DNA of 64,000 nt from Cinclus cinclus (Eukaryota > Chordata > Aves > Passeriformes > Cinclidae). The stretch is taken from NCBI RefSeq assembly GCF_963662255.1, contig NC_085067.1, positions 8,453,148 to 8,517,147 of the forward strand, in the 5' to 3' direction. Positions within the stretch are counted from its first letter, which is position 1. Each line of letters starts with the position of its first letter. Below, piece after piece: positions 13,150 through 25,052 of the stretch. Under the pieces are notes generated by a model. The model did not search any database. It saw only the letters and a program-made list of their open reading frames with translations, and was not told the origin of the DNA. The position numbers were made by a program, and so were the translations under genes.

Positions 13150-13590
13150 TCAGGAGCTAAAAAACTTTAATACTAAAAAAATAACAAAGAGCGAACTGAA
13201 CAGTTTGTACTGAATGAACTGGGAAAGATGGTACAGGGAGGCTGGATCCATGCACGAGGGCTCATGGACAAAAGCAGGTGTTAGAGCATGGCAGGGATAT
13301 TTATAAACTTGGAGGAGGGGAGGAATTAGAGTGGAGTTTAGGGAGGGGGTCCAATAAGGAAGAGCAATTAGGAATATTAAAATTATTGGAGCAAAAAGGA
13401 ACCAATGATAACAAGGGAAGCAGAGAACTTTCTGGCAATGATCAACATACTAGAACTGGAGGATTCTGGGGGTGATTTTTTACTCAGTACTATTGAAAGG
13501 GTTTTCCCATGGCCTTAAGCCATGGTCATCTGCACTTATATTGGAGCTAACTCCATCACCACATTAAACTCTTAAAAAAAAAAAAAAAAA
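13150..13590 (+). other. Possible retroposed sequence ending in poly(A)
   Basis: A run of 17 A residues (13574-13590) follows an ATTAAA at 13563-13568. The upstream ~400 bases are purine-rich and carry only a 65-codon frame (13278-13475). An A-tail with a nearby polyadenylation signal fits a retrocopy inserted in + orientation, but I found no target-site duplication and cannot name a source. A simple A-tract is equally possible. Confidence 0.2.
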
Positions 13591-13686
13591 GGCAAGTTCT
13601 ATTGCTCTGCTGCCAACAGTGCACTGGAGGAGTGCTCCTCCCTCCTCTGGCCACTTTATGATCAAAATGTGTGGGTTATGCTAACC

Positions 13687-14285
13687 TGTTGGAACCCTGA
13701 AACCCGGGAGTTTTGAACTTTCTGTGCTTTCTGGCACTGACCCTCAAAGGAACACTGCTTTTTGACTTGAGGCCTTGGAGAAGGCTCCCAAAGTTGAGTG
13801 ATGGAGTTGGAATCACTGGCGTGTCATTAAATAGAAATGTGCAATATCACATGGTGAAGGGTTTGAAATTTGGGGTTTTAGAATATAGTAATGGGTACAG
13901 GACAAGATGGAGGTTCTGGGGCATTGCTCTTCTTCCTTCTTGTTCCTTCTCCTTGGTTTTGGTAGCAGTTTTTGGTTGGATAGAAAGCACCACAGTGTGG
14001 GTCACAGGTGTTTTGTCATTGGGTTAAAACTATACATAATATAGATGTTAGTTTTTAATTGGATAGTTAGGCGTTAAAATACCTTATACTGAGTGAGATG
14101 CAGCTCTATTTTGTAATTTTTAGTTTGTTAGCTAGAAGTGCTGTAGAACTCACTGTACTTTAGATAAGAATTAATAAACAACTGAGTCTGAACATGAAAA
14201 TCCATCTCTCATGCTTCAATCCTGACTCTGACTGAAAGCAGAGTAAAAAAAGAAAACGTCCAGTAATACTGACTGGCACCTTACA
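13687..14285 (+). mobile_element. Probable solo LTR of an endogenous retrovirus
   Basis: The segment starts with TGTTGGAACCCTGAAACC, a typical TG-initiated LTR edge. It runs about 600 bp and carries AATAAA at 14173-14178 followed by about 100 bp of U5-like sequence ending near GGCACCTTACA. That end is an imperfect inverse of the start. The body resembles avian ERV LTRs I know, but the family is not certain. No primer-binding site or gag/pol is adjacent, so it appears to be a solo LTR left by recombination. I could not find a matching target-site duplication, so the right boundary is approximate. CpG content is very low, which suggests age. Confidence 0.55.
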
Positions 14286-17200
14286 GGATTCTTCCTGCTG
14301 CTGCCCTGAGCACGAGGGTGATGGAGCAGGGGAGAAGTGGGGTCTGGTCTGCAGGAGTGAGGGTGATGGGGCAGGAGGTGCAGGTGGTGATGCTATTGAG
14401 CCAGCAGCCTGAAGGAGAGGTGCTGCTCTTGGATAAATCCACTCTGAGGACTTGTCCTGCCCTGAGCACACACCCCTGTCAGAGCCCTCTGGGTCTGGGG
14501 TGCTGGATCCACCTCTGCAGGGTCCCAGAGCTGCTGCTTTAGCCCTTCTGACAGTGCAGGTCTGGGGCTCCTGACAATACAGCTCAATATTTAGAGGATG
14601 TTTGTAATGTTTTGTTTTTTTTTTTTTCCCCCCTCAGCTTGGTTTCTGTTTGGTTTATATTTAATGCAGTTTCTATTCCCATTCTAGCAGTTTTCCAAAT
14701 TATGACAGGAGTGAGCTAACAAGGAATATTAAAGAACAGTGATAAGATGGTTTCTGCTACTTTGTGCTGTTTGGAAAAGCAGCTATACAATGAGGAGTAG
14801 AACTGTTCCTGATGAGAGTGCAGTAGTTTAAATAGAAAACATTTCATGTGTCTGTGCTAATTATCCAAGCTGTAATCCAAAAGAATGGGGTTTTGCCCCA
14901 GGGCCATCCAATCTCTGTTCTTAACTGTTGGAATCACAATGTCTCTTGGATAGCTAGGCTGCTGTTTCTAGCAGAGTGTGTAGAAACAGAGGATTTGGTT
15001 CCAGTGAAGCTGGTATTTAACAAAGCTGAAAGTTAGTCTGATCCCTTTTGTAGCTAGCACTCATATAAATAATTTGGACAATTTTGTGCAAGGCCTGCTC
15101 TTTATCCTGCATTTACCCAGTGCCTACCCCCACAGTATCCTGATCCATACCTGCCATCTCCTGCGTTAGTTCCTGACAGTGTTTAATCCTAGTGATGGGC
15201 CTGACACATTTCATAAGTGTACAAGGCAGATCAAACATTTAGAGCTGTTCCAGTGAACACCTGTGCTGGCAGAATTGTATCAGCTAACAGTAAATGAGGT
15301 GTTTGCCTGGTAAAATGCAGGTACTTGTTGAAACTGCACTGTGGAGAACAACAAACCAACCAAGTAAAACAAATGCAGGGAAAATAAACAATAGTTCATG
15401 CTGTAGTGAAGATGTATCATAGAGGTGTATACAAACTTAATTAGCGTTTCAAAAGAATAGTTTTGAATGTATCTTTTTACTTTCTTGCATAGAAAGATGG
15501 TAATGCAGATATATAAATGCAGTCTTTTCCAATATGAGAGGGTTTATAAATAAAAGCATATTTAACCGTGAAATGGTTTGTAACAGTGAGTGTTTGAGGC
15601 AAATTTCCCTTTCGTGTCATAGGAAAGACACAAAGAAACACAGACACTGACTGGCAGTTTGTGCTGTCATGCTGCAAGCCATGAGCACAGCCATCACAGA
15701 GATTTCTCTTCTGGAGTCCCACTCCATGAGCAACCACTCCACAAAAGCCCATTTAGATTTTGGTAGGACCAAGGCTCCTACAAGATATTGACAGCCTTGT
15801 GGCAATGCTGTCTGGGCTCTGTGGGGTGCATTTTGAGTTAAAATCAGAGCCAGATCCCTCAATTGCTCTTAAAACCTCTTCCAGGAGCGACTGCTCAAGT
15901 GTGCAGAGTGATCCCCTCTGCCAGCCTGAGTGTCCCTGAGGATGGAATTGTTCCGTGTGCTGGCCACAGGAGAGGTGCCAGGGAGTGCTCTGAGGCTCTG
16001 AGGCTGCAGCACCAGGGGTAGGAAATGGAGCTGAGGGCAGCAGGGTTTGGATGCTTACATGTCCTTCAGGTCCACGTTTTGGAAAGGTACCCCCCTTGTT
16101 TTATTTCCAATCTCTCGTCTGCTTAGATATGAAATGGGATAGTGACATGATGCTTACCTCATCCAAAAAGTGTTTTTGGCTTAGTAGATGAAAAGCCTTT
16201 TGTACAACTGATGTATTAGATTTTTTTCCTGGGAAATCCTAACTAAACCATGAAATTTCACTTTTTCTCTGTTGCAAGCCTCAATTTCTTGAGCTTTCCT
16301 CAACAGGAATTCTCTTTTGCTCCCCATGTAAAATAAACATAATTGAAAGTCACTTTGTCTTTCTGAGTTTTAGAGTTGCATCTCACCATAGCAGTGTCAT
16401 TGCAGCTGTGATTCAGAGATGTGTTTAAAGATGTAAGAATGGCAAGTTTTGCATTTACACTTAGCTTTCAAATTTAGCAGCATATGGACAAATAGAGACA
16501 GTAGCTATGTTTTCTGAGGAAAATGAGTTATAGAATTATTTTAAAGAAAATAATGTTTATAAATTCTGCTTTATTTTATTTTAATTTGGAAAATAGTGTA
16601 TGTGGTGCATCTAATATACCAATAGAGAAATTTATATTCCTCTCTTTTTCTCTCTGTATTTTAACCTACCTGAGGATATTGTGTGACACAGCCATAATAG
16701 CACCAGCATTATAGTCTTGTGTTAGCAATGTGTGAATTAAAGCACCCCCCAGCAAGCTCTTAATGTGATGGATTTTATCAGTGCTGTGTGGTAAAGGGGT
16801 GCCCCATGAGCCTGGGATCCAGAGTAGTTTGGGAAATCTCTTGTCAATGATTTTCTGGAGGAAGGCTGGAGGGGGAGGCAGGGGTGGGCTGTGAACAGCA
16901 GCTTGAAGCTGCTCTGGCCAAGGTGAGTGCTGCTGTTGGAGATGGAAGTCTGGCAGGAAAAGGGTACCTGGGATGAACCAAACAGTGGAGCATGAGGAGT
17001 TCCAGGGGAGGTTGAGGGTGCTCATGAGATTGCCAGGGAGACCAAGATACTTAGAATCCTCTTGACGAAGGAAAGCATAAATCCCAACATTAAAAATAGA
17101 TGCGTTTTATCTTGTATATGATACAAAATCTCTTGTGATATGGTATTTTTCTATTACACTTTAGCAGCTCTGAGGAGTTGTGGATTAGGCCTGTATCACA

Positions 17201-18260
17201 ACAGTAATTCACAGGAGGCTGTGTTTTGTCTTGCTATGACACCAGCTACTATTGTTTTTGATCTGCAGCCTCTGAAGAGGGATGGTGCATCTTCTGTGGG
17301 AGGTGTTGTGAGTGCAGATTAGTTAGACAAGTGCTGGAGTGAATGCATAAGTAGTGATTTTGCATAATGAGGTATGTGAAATCCCAGTGGAGGTTGTTAA
17401 AACAGATAGACAGCCTGTGGTAAACAACAAGGAAGGTAGGCTTTGAAAACAGATGGCTTTGAAAACCTGGCAAATGACTGTTCCATACTTAAAAATCAGT
17501 TTTGTTAGTGGAAAAATATCTTATTTAAAAAAAAAACCCAACAAAACAAAACAAACAAACAAAACTGAAAATGCTTAGGCTGCATATTTTCACAAACCTG
17601 AATGTGTTAATAAAGTTCTGTGGGGAGCCATGGATCATCTGTCCTTCCTGCCATACATGTGTGTGAGCGATGCGATTCCAGCTCGGAATGTTCTGGATCC
17701 ATCAGCCTTCCCCGTGCAGCTGCCTCTGCCTGCTGGCTGTGCTGCTCTTCATTATCCCTGGGACTCTCTCTCTGTGGGTACTTTTCACTGGGAACTTAAT
17801 CGTGCACTCAGAGGCACAATTTGTCTTGAAAGACAGCATCTGTGAGTGAAATGGGAATTTCTGCTAGCTGGAAAGCACATGGAAAAGCCCATTGCTATTT
17901 AATTACTACATTGCTAAGGTTGGGGCTGGCCAGCAGATGGGATACTGTTTTGGAAATTTAAAATGTAGCTGTTTTCCATGTCTTTTATGCCTTTGGCATA
18001 GGCAGTAGGAGGTGTGAGACTGACACCAACCTCCTCTTCCCATGTTGCAGGCCCAGTGAGACACTGTCGTTCCTGCTGTCACCTGCCTGGGGATCACACT
18101 CCTGGACTGGGACAGCCTTAGCTCCAAACAGAGCAGTTCCTGCAGTGTGCCAGAGCTCAGGGGCTCACTCACCAGTGATAAAGCCTTCCCCATGGCCCAA
18201 GCCTGAACATGAGACCATTTCAGAAACATAATGCTTTTTTTTTTTTTTTTTCTCTTCCAG
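14286..18260. other. Non-coding DNA, no gene seen
   Basis: Unique sequence of mixed composition. An A-rich low-complexity stretch lies at 17526-17565 (A-run followed by AAAAC/AAAC units). The moderately GC-rich patches near 14300-14560 and 16800-17030 produce overlapping open frames without recognisable domains. Confidence 0.5.
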
Positions 18261-18290
18261 TGCAACTCCTAAAAGCTTTCCTTTGTTACT
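18261..18290 (+). CDS. Candidate 30-nt microexon
   Basis: A T-run of 17 (18235-18251) followed by CTCTTCCAG gives an unusually strong acceptor ending at 18260. Thirty bases later ACT is followed by GTAAGT, a textbook donor at 18291. Two of three + frames are open across the 30 nt (reading ATPKSFPLL or QLLKAFLCY). Length 30 is a multiple of three, so inclusion would preserve the frame of a host gene. There is no independent evidence of transcription, and strong splice pairs around short decoys do occur in introns. Confidence 0.22.
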
Positions 18291-21179
18291 GTAAGTTACT
18301 CTACAGCCTGTGGGTAAATCAAATCACCTGTCATTTTCTTAGTTGTTTTGGTGCTCCCTTTGAATAAGGGAGGCCCAGGGCTCTGGGGACTTGACTGAAA
18401 GATAGTGCAAGTGGTCCAATTCCCTTTGGAAAAGTTCTCAAATGCAAACAGGGGAGTCCTCAGTACCCATCTTTTTCTGGAAAAAAGGCAAGTTCCTGTG
18501 ATTTGAGAATGAGAGGTGGGTCGTCCTGTGTTCTGAGAAAAGTCAGGGACTCGTCTTCCTGTCGGACACTTGCCCTTGCCCACTGAGGCTGCCTCCTCTG
18601 GCCGTGTTAGGGCAATGACAGTGACAGCAGGACTGCTGCTCCAGGGATGGCTCTGTGTGCTGTTCAGTCCTGGCGTCTGAGGGCACAGAAGGACAGCTGC
18701 TGTCCTCTGCTCTGCTGGCTCCCAACTCCTTAGAAACATGTTGAAAACGGGATGGCACCTGGGAGATTGGCACAAACCGTGTTTGGCACGTCTAGCACAC
18801 GACTTGTGCCAATCTGCAGGACAGAGAGCCAAGAGATGCTCTAATGCTGGGAAGGGTCCCTGTTCCCTTGGCTTGCAAGGCCAGTGCTGGGGACAAACCC
18901 ACTGAGAGCAGGGCTGGCAGCAGAGCTGCGGCAGGCAGGGAAGCACGGGCTCTGCTTTCGTTTATGTCGGGGGGGAGGAAGAAAGAAAAAGCTGTTTAGA
19001 AAGCAAGAGAAGAAAATTTTAGCCAGTTCATCTTTCTCATAAACTAAAGGAAATGCTTGCTGAGTAGCTAATTTCTTAAGGTACCAACTGCAGCTCTTGA
19101 GAATTTTTTCCATTATGTTGTTTTTAATCAAAACCCGCTGATTATAAAACTGAATTTGTAGGCATGAGAAGGAAGTGGATTTTCTGCAGCAATTTCCTTT
19201 CTTGATGTGTTTCAATATGCCCTATTTTAACATTCAAAAAATGACAATGTGGGCCTTGTTATTATCTGACATTGTTATCAGCATTTAAAGCTAGAAGTGT
19301 TGGTTTTGCTTGGGAAAAAAAAAAAAAGAAATAACAAACCTGAATTTTTTTCCCTTGAGAATTTTTTGATTCCTTGTCAGGATTTCAACTTTAAGCTGTG
19401 TCTGCAGATCACTGGGTGAGCAGCAGCTGGAAAGTCTGGCAGGACAGGAACCTCCTTTTGCTTTCTGCTTGGAGAGAAATCTTTGCTACAGAGTGGTTGA
19501 TCAGACCAGAGACTTTCTGCTGCCTCTGTGATGAGTTATCTGGGTTCTCTCCTACTGGTGTTTGTACTGACCATTAAGGTATTTCCAGAGCTTTTCCATG
19601 CCCTGGACCATCCTCAGCATCATGTCTAAAAGCTCCTCCTTTTTTTTTTTTTTTTTCCCCCAAAGAGCCCTGCTCTTCGTGAAGTAACACTTCCAAACAC
19701 ATTTTTCAAAAGCACTTCTGGTAATGCACTAAAAACTTCCAAATTTTGCGTATTTTTGTACCGAAAAAAGAGTTGAGCTTATAAAAAAATCTCACCCCAA
19801 CTGTTTCAAGATCTGCTGTTTCCTGTGCTGCAACAAGATTGTTACAAATGTATGTCTCAGATCTATGAAGTTCTTACAGAATAATCGAGAAGGAAGAGCG
19901 CCCTGTCATGCACAGGTTAACAGCCAGTCATCCCTGGGCTGAAATATTCCTTGGATTTTTCAGCTGCAGGGTACCAGGATGTTTCCTCTCAGTGAGGATG
20001 GAAACCAGGGCAGCATTTCCCAGCTCTGGGGTCGCTGTTAGGAATTTATTGCACACGGGGGCAGTAGCACACCACAGAGCTGCTCGTGTGTGAGGATGGA
20101 TGGCTGCACGCCCTACTCGGGGATATTTAGTGTTCCTTAGCTGGTGGTGGCTTTGACAGATATTGGCAAGAATTATTACCTTACATCTAAGTTTGTCTTA
20201 ACTAATAAGTGATGAGCAAAGATAACTTTGTATATGACATCTTAAAATGATCTGGGAATCTTTATCCCGCAAAGTTTTTTATTGCAGCTTTGACATGTGG
20301 CCCTTCCATCTTTTTAAATGTCGCAGGTGCCACCAGAAGCCAAAAGTAAGAGGACTACCCTGGAGAGCAAGATAAAAGCATTCTTCTCATCTTTGGAATC
20401 AGCACGTGTCTTACATTGCCCTGCTTTGTCTATGCTCCTTTTTAAAGCTTTTTTGAATATATTCTCTGTGATACAGTTAGTGGAAAAGTTGCTCTACTTT
20501 TTAAAGGGATAACCAAGTGCTTAAGTGCTTTCCTGGATCCAGGCCAGAGCTAGCATCTTGCAGAATAGAGCCGATGACAACTCATTTCATCCCAAAAATC
20601 GCAGTTTTCTTCACAAACTCCAGTAAACAAAGTCTCCTGATAGCCTGTGAGTCCTGGAGCAGTGGCAGTGTCCTGGCTCTCCAGATGGCAGCGAGCCTGC
20701 TGAAATGGCTGGCTCAGGGGAGCTGGTGGATGAGTGAGGCTGGGCAGATGCAGGAGACGGGCTCTGGGGAGGGTTTTGCTGACTGGCTTTATTACATGAT
20801 TGTTGTATTCATGCTGCTGCCTGGGTGGTGTGATTGGGCCACGTCTGTTCTGTGAGGTGTTTTCTAAAAGTACATGCAGGGTTCCGGGGAGTGGCTGTAG
20901 GTGCTCCCTTGTGGGGGATTGGAATGACACCACCTTGCTGCAGGAATGAGTGGTCGAACTGCTGGGAGTGAGGAGCTGCAGAATGCTACAAGTGGTGCTT
21001 TGATCTGCCCAGTCATCCATGAGTCTGGATATGCAAAGTGGAATAATTTGAAAAAGAGTAAAGCCAGAAAATGAACAAACAAAACCACTGAGTAACATTT
21101 TTTTTTATCCTTGTATTTACAAGTCATGCTAGCATTAGTAACTCTGGTCAGGAATTCATCTGAAGCAATTATGCAGGGA
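18291..21179. other. Non-coding DNA, no gene seen
   Basis: A GC-richer block at 18550-18970 produces the longest non-repeat open frame in the window (216 codons, minus strand, 18296-18946). Its Ser/Pro/Cys-rich translation shows no domain and overlaps other open frames, so I do not call it a gene. Poly(T) runs lie near 19640-19655. A minus-strand frame of 182 codons (20550-21098) is likewise unremarkable. Confidence 0.5.
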
Positions 21180-21425
21180 CTTCCTAACAGTATTTCATAA
21201 TAACACAGGTAGTTACACAGGGATTATTTTAAACTAATACATTCTCTGTATTAATCATTTCTTGCTATTGACTTGGTGACACATTGCTGTTGGTGAAATG
21301 AATTGGGATATAATTAGTAGCAAATAGTGCTGTGCTAATTATTTTTATGTGAACCCAATTAATTGCTAATATAAATAGCAACACTGATCACAACAAGTAT
21401 CAATAGTTATGCAGCATGCTTCCAT
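21180..21425. promoter_or_regulatory. Possible conserved non-coding element
   Basis: AT-rich, non-repetitive DNA with a dense cluster of homeodomain-type cores: ATAATTAG near 21313, GCTAATTATT near 21336 and AATTAATTGCTAAT near 21357. There are no transposon features or open frames. It resembles a developmental enhancer in composition; conservation has not been tested. Confidence 0.28.
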
Positions 21426-23719
21426 TTAAGTGCAGCTTGCACACGCACCAAAGTGAGGAGTCAGTCTTTTCAGTCACACCTTGATGTGTTATGTCCATCC
21501 CATGACAACTGCTCTGTGCTTAGAGCAAACAGTATGGGACAATGCTCCAAGCTGCTTTTCTGCAGAAGCTCCACGTCTTCAATAGCTGCACTGAACTGCA
21601 TGCAGAGGACATATCTTTGTATCTGATCATTTTTCCCTCCTCCCATTTCTAACCACACTGGCTATAAGCACCTCTTGGCCTGTGACTTGAAGAGCTCTAG
21701 GGCACAGTGGGTGTTCGAGAAGATCTGGGTAGGAACAAGAAACATGTTCTGCTCCATTTCTGTGGAAATCTCGCAGAAGATGAGGCTCATTTGAGTGAGT
21801 CAGGGTCATCTGTCTCTCAATTCCTCATCTTTAAAAGACAGCTGTTACACAAGTGGGAAACAGTGTCAAAAGGAACACTCAACTGCCCAAAGTGAGTTTT
21901 CATCCTGTTAAAGAAAGCCAGGAGAGCCTATTTGGATGCCAGTGTCTGAATGCATAGACCCAGCTGCTTTGCTTGTTCCAGTGAAATCTTTCCTCTTATT
22001 TAATGGTTTTCCCAAGCTATTGCATTAATGAGTGTCATGGATTTTTTCTGGTTTAGCCTTATGCTGACTGTACACGTGCTCTGCAAAAAGTCAGATTGGA
22101 CTGTGCAGGTGAGTGGTGGGAACAGGCTGGCTCTACAGACTGCAGCAGTTGTGGCACTTGGAGGAATCCCAGGCAGGGGAAAGCAAGACTGCAGATTGGC
22201 ATGTGATCCTGACCCTGGGCAGGGATGTACACTGCCTGCTGCAGGAGCACACTCAATAATTTAGATGATGATGTATGGCACAGTACATCACATTCTTGAA
22301 GGCAAGGCATATATACTCACCAGATAATGTGGAGCATGTGAAGTATTGAATATATCAAAGGAAGATTAATCTTCGTCTGGGAGTAACCCTGCACATTTTC
22401 TGTCTAGTTGAGTCAATGCAATATAATTTAAAATGTGAAGGAAGAGTGTGTGCATCTGTATGTGGACACAGGAGGAATATGTTTGTACATGTGCTAGTGG
22501 ATGGCAGGGTACACATCTGTTTCTCTTAATATTAAAATATTTTTCCCCATTAGTTTGCAGAAGAAAGTGTTCTCTTCACATCTAAGGTCCCTTTCCTAAA
22601 TGAGGATTAAGTGATCTTCGGGACAAGTGCTGCAGGACACAGAAGGTGCAGAATGTCCTATCCCAAAAAAAGTCTGCAGACAAGTGAGTTTCATTCTATC
22701 ACGTCTCACCACAGGAAGCCATGGCTGCAGTGTGTGCTGGGTCACCTGTACCCTTCTTGACACTGCACCTGGAAAATCAAAGAACAGAAACTGTCACAGT
22801 GTGGCCACTTGACAAGTACCTGCTCAAAAATGGCTGCGGTTCTTTGAAGGTGCCTGGGACTGAAAGGTTAGCTGAAAATTTCCCATCTGTGTTTTGTTTG
22901 TGTTTAAGGATTGATAGTTTTTAGAGTTACAATTGCTACAACTATTTTCAACTCAAAAATTTGCATCTGCTATGTTAACATGAAAATTTAAAACCTTGGT
23001 ACAATGTATGAAATGATGATTAATTTACAGCATTTATCTTGGCTTACTAATCATTCTGTTTTTAGCTGATAATTTTATTTGTAATCTCCAGAGTTAAATT
23101 GCCATAAAATACCATAGTTACAAAGACATTCACAAGGAGTTGAAAGGATATGACACATTGTAATTTAGGAATTAATGCACACGTTTAAAAAAAGCCATTT
23201 CGTGAAAAAGCTGCTAATACATGTACATTGTAGGAGAAACAAAGCAGGGGGAAAAAAAAAGCTGCAAACCAGAAGATAAGCACATGAGTAGTGCAGCTGT
23301 GTCACTAAGTGACAGTTTAAAGATATGGTGAATTCCATCCCACCATCTCCGAACAAAGAGCAACAAAGAGCAGAGAAATGTAACACAATCACCCAGCCAC
23401 GAGCATGAGCAGAACCAGCTGGAAAACATTCCCTGTCCGTGCCTGATTGAGCTCTGCCTTGCTGTCTCTTGTCATGTGGGTGCTACAAAACTTTCCCCGT
23501 TCAATGACGCTCAGGTGCAGCACTTCCAGGGCAGGAGCACTGGGAAAGCTGTCACGGCTTTGTGGTCTCAGGTAATGCACAGCTGTGAGCAGTGTGCTCT
23601 CTCTTCGCAGTCCCTAATGATAAGAGCATAGGGTGAGTCCTTTGAACACTCTAGTGGTCTCCAAAGCTCAAACAAAGCTCAATCTGCTTCTACTTAGGTT
23701 TCTCAGCCCATCTGCATCC
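21426..23719. other. Non-coding DNA with two weak splice-bracketed segments
   Basis: Mostly unique sequence. At 22057-22108 a 52-nt stretch follows TTTTTTCTGGTTTAG and ends in GTGCAG before GTGAGT, open in two frames. At 23611-23632 a 22-nt stretch lies between CTCTCTCTTCGCAG and GTGAGT, open in one frame. Both could be decoys, so I do not annotate them as exons. No other feature was recognised. Confidence 0.4.
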
Positions 23720-24165
23720 CAGCATCCTGCTTCTGGCCAGGACAGGGTTAGTTTTGGCAACAGCCTGAAGGGGCATGGCTGGGACACAGAGATTATTCTG
23801 TACCACCTGACAGAATTGCCAGGGGCAAGGGACAGGAATCTTTATCCAGAAGAAAGGGCTCTGTTGTGGGGCATCCTGGCTGCAGTCAGGCTGTGAGCGC
23901 TGCCGTGAGCATTTTGGCATGTCAGTCACTCTCCTTTGTACATTTGTGTTATTAATATTTTTGCTGTTACTGTTCATGTTCTTATCTCATGGCCCCAGTA
24001 AATTCTTACCCCAACCTGTGATTTTTGCCTTTTGTGCCTCCAGTTCTCTTCTCCATCCTGCTGTGGCAGGGAGGGAGAGGTGGAAGTGGGGGAGCAAGAG
24101 AAGAGCATGGTTCAACTTCTTGGTGGAGTCTCTGAATTGGTGAGGACCATTCCTAAATCACAGCA
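23720..24165 (+). mobile_element. ERVL-type 5' LTR
   Basis: The sequence from CTGGCCAGGACAGGGTTAGTTTT through the CTCATGGCCCCAG and CCCAACCTGTGATTTT region, and on to GGGAGGGAGAGGTGG and CCTAAATCACAGCA, follows the layout of avian class III (ERVL) LTRs as I know them. It is immediately followed by a primer-binding-like segment, which sets its orientation as + and its right edge near 24165. The left edge is approximate. CpG sites are almost gone, as in an old copy. Confidence 0.65.
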
Positions 24166-24171
24166 GCCTTA

Positions 24172-24191
24172 TTTAGCACCCAATGTAGGGA
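24172..24191 (+). other. Eroded retroviral primer-binding region
   Basis: TTTAGCACCCAATGTAGGG sits six bases past the LTR edge and resembles the GGCGCCCAACGT-type primer-binding site of avian ERVs with several transitions. Its position directly after the LTR is the main support. The tRNA that primed the parental element cannot be named with confidence. Confidence 0.5.
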
Positions 24192-25052
24192 TCCAAGGGT
24201 TGAGAAAACACCAGATCTGTCCAGAGCAAGTTGGAAACGAATTTGATCTAAGCCTTTGCTGTATTAGGTCCCGAGCCACTGGTCTCAGTGTTGCTTGGTC
24301 TGTTCATATGGACGTGGTACCTCACCCTGTACATATTCCCTTATGTGCTCCTTGTTGTGCTCTTTTGCAGAGCAGGGAGAGGGGTCAGGATTGCTTTGTT
24401 GCTGTACTGTGGGATATCAGTTTATGGCATGATAATACAAAGGGCAATTTGGGATGTGTTCAGTGTTGATCTCTGCCCTTGCCTTGGGCCCTGTGTTTGG
24501 GAGTCCATTAATAATTGTACCCAGTCTGTGGGGGAAATAGTGGAGGGTGGTTTTCCCCAGCTTTTCACCCCCTTTTCCTTTTTTAGGCCTGCTGCAAATT
24601 TGAATTCCCTTTGGGTTCCTGTTTGAATTCCCTTTTTCACAGTGTGCGCAATCCATGGGACAGGAGTTTGTACATAGCACGCTATCATCATGTGCCCACT
24701 CGTGGGCATTGATGTCAATGAGAGGAGGAGAACAAACACTGCTTCAGGTAGCTACCCAACTCTATGAAGATCATATTTTTTTTTTTCCTATTTACCTATG
24801 CCTTGGCTGTGGAAAGACTGTCCAAGACTCTGGGCAGATTAGAAGGAGTCGAGCAAATAAAAGAGGAAATGTCCTGTGCCCCACCAGCATGGGCCAGAGC
24901 TGTTGGGGAGCAAGTGCCCCTGCTTGAGACAGAGGGGACACACCACCAGGTAACCTGTGCTTTTTCCTGCATGGCCACAGAGAGGACATGAGGAAATGGG
25001 ATGGAAAACCCACCTCTACCCTGGCAGCTCAGGTATGTGAGTTGAGAGGAAG
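24192..25052 (+). mobile_element. ERVL leader/gag-region remnant
   Basis: Lies between the primer-binding region and recognisable pol. It is too short to hold a full gag plus the first half of pol, so most of the internal sequence has been deleted. A short hydrophobic frame (24288-24470) and several unrelated short frames remain. No gag zinc knuckle or protease motif was seen. Assignment rests on position between the LTR and pol remains. Confidence 0.45.

Noticed and set aside
18296..18946. 216-codon minus-strand frame
   Set aside because: GC-rich patch with several overlapping frames, no domain, no splice or promoter context, Ser/Pro/Cys-rich chance composition.
20318..20512. Coding exon starting VPPEAKSKRTTLESK
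   Set aside because: A plausible acceptor precedes it, but there is no good donor and the rest of the frame is hydrophobic chance-like sequence.
20550..21098. 182-codon minus-strand frame
   Set aside because: No recognisable domain and overlapped by an opposite-strand frame of similar quality.
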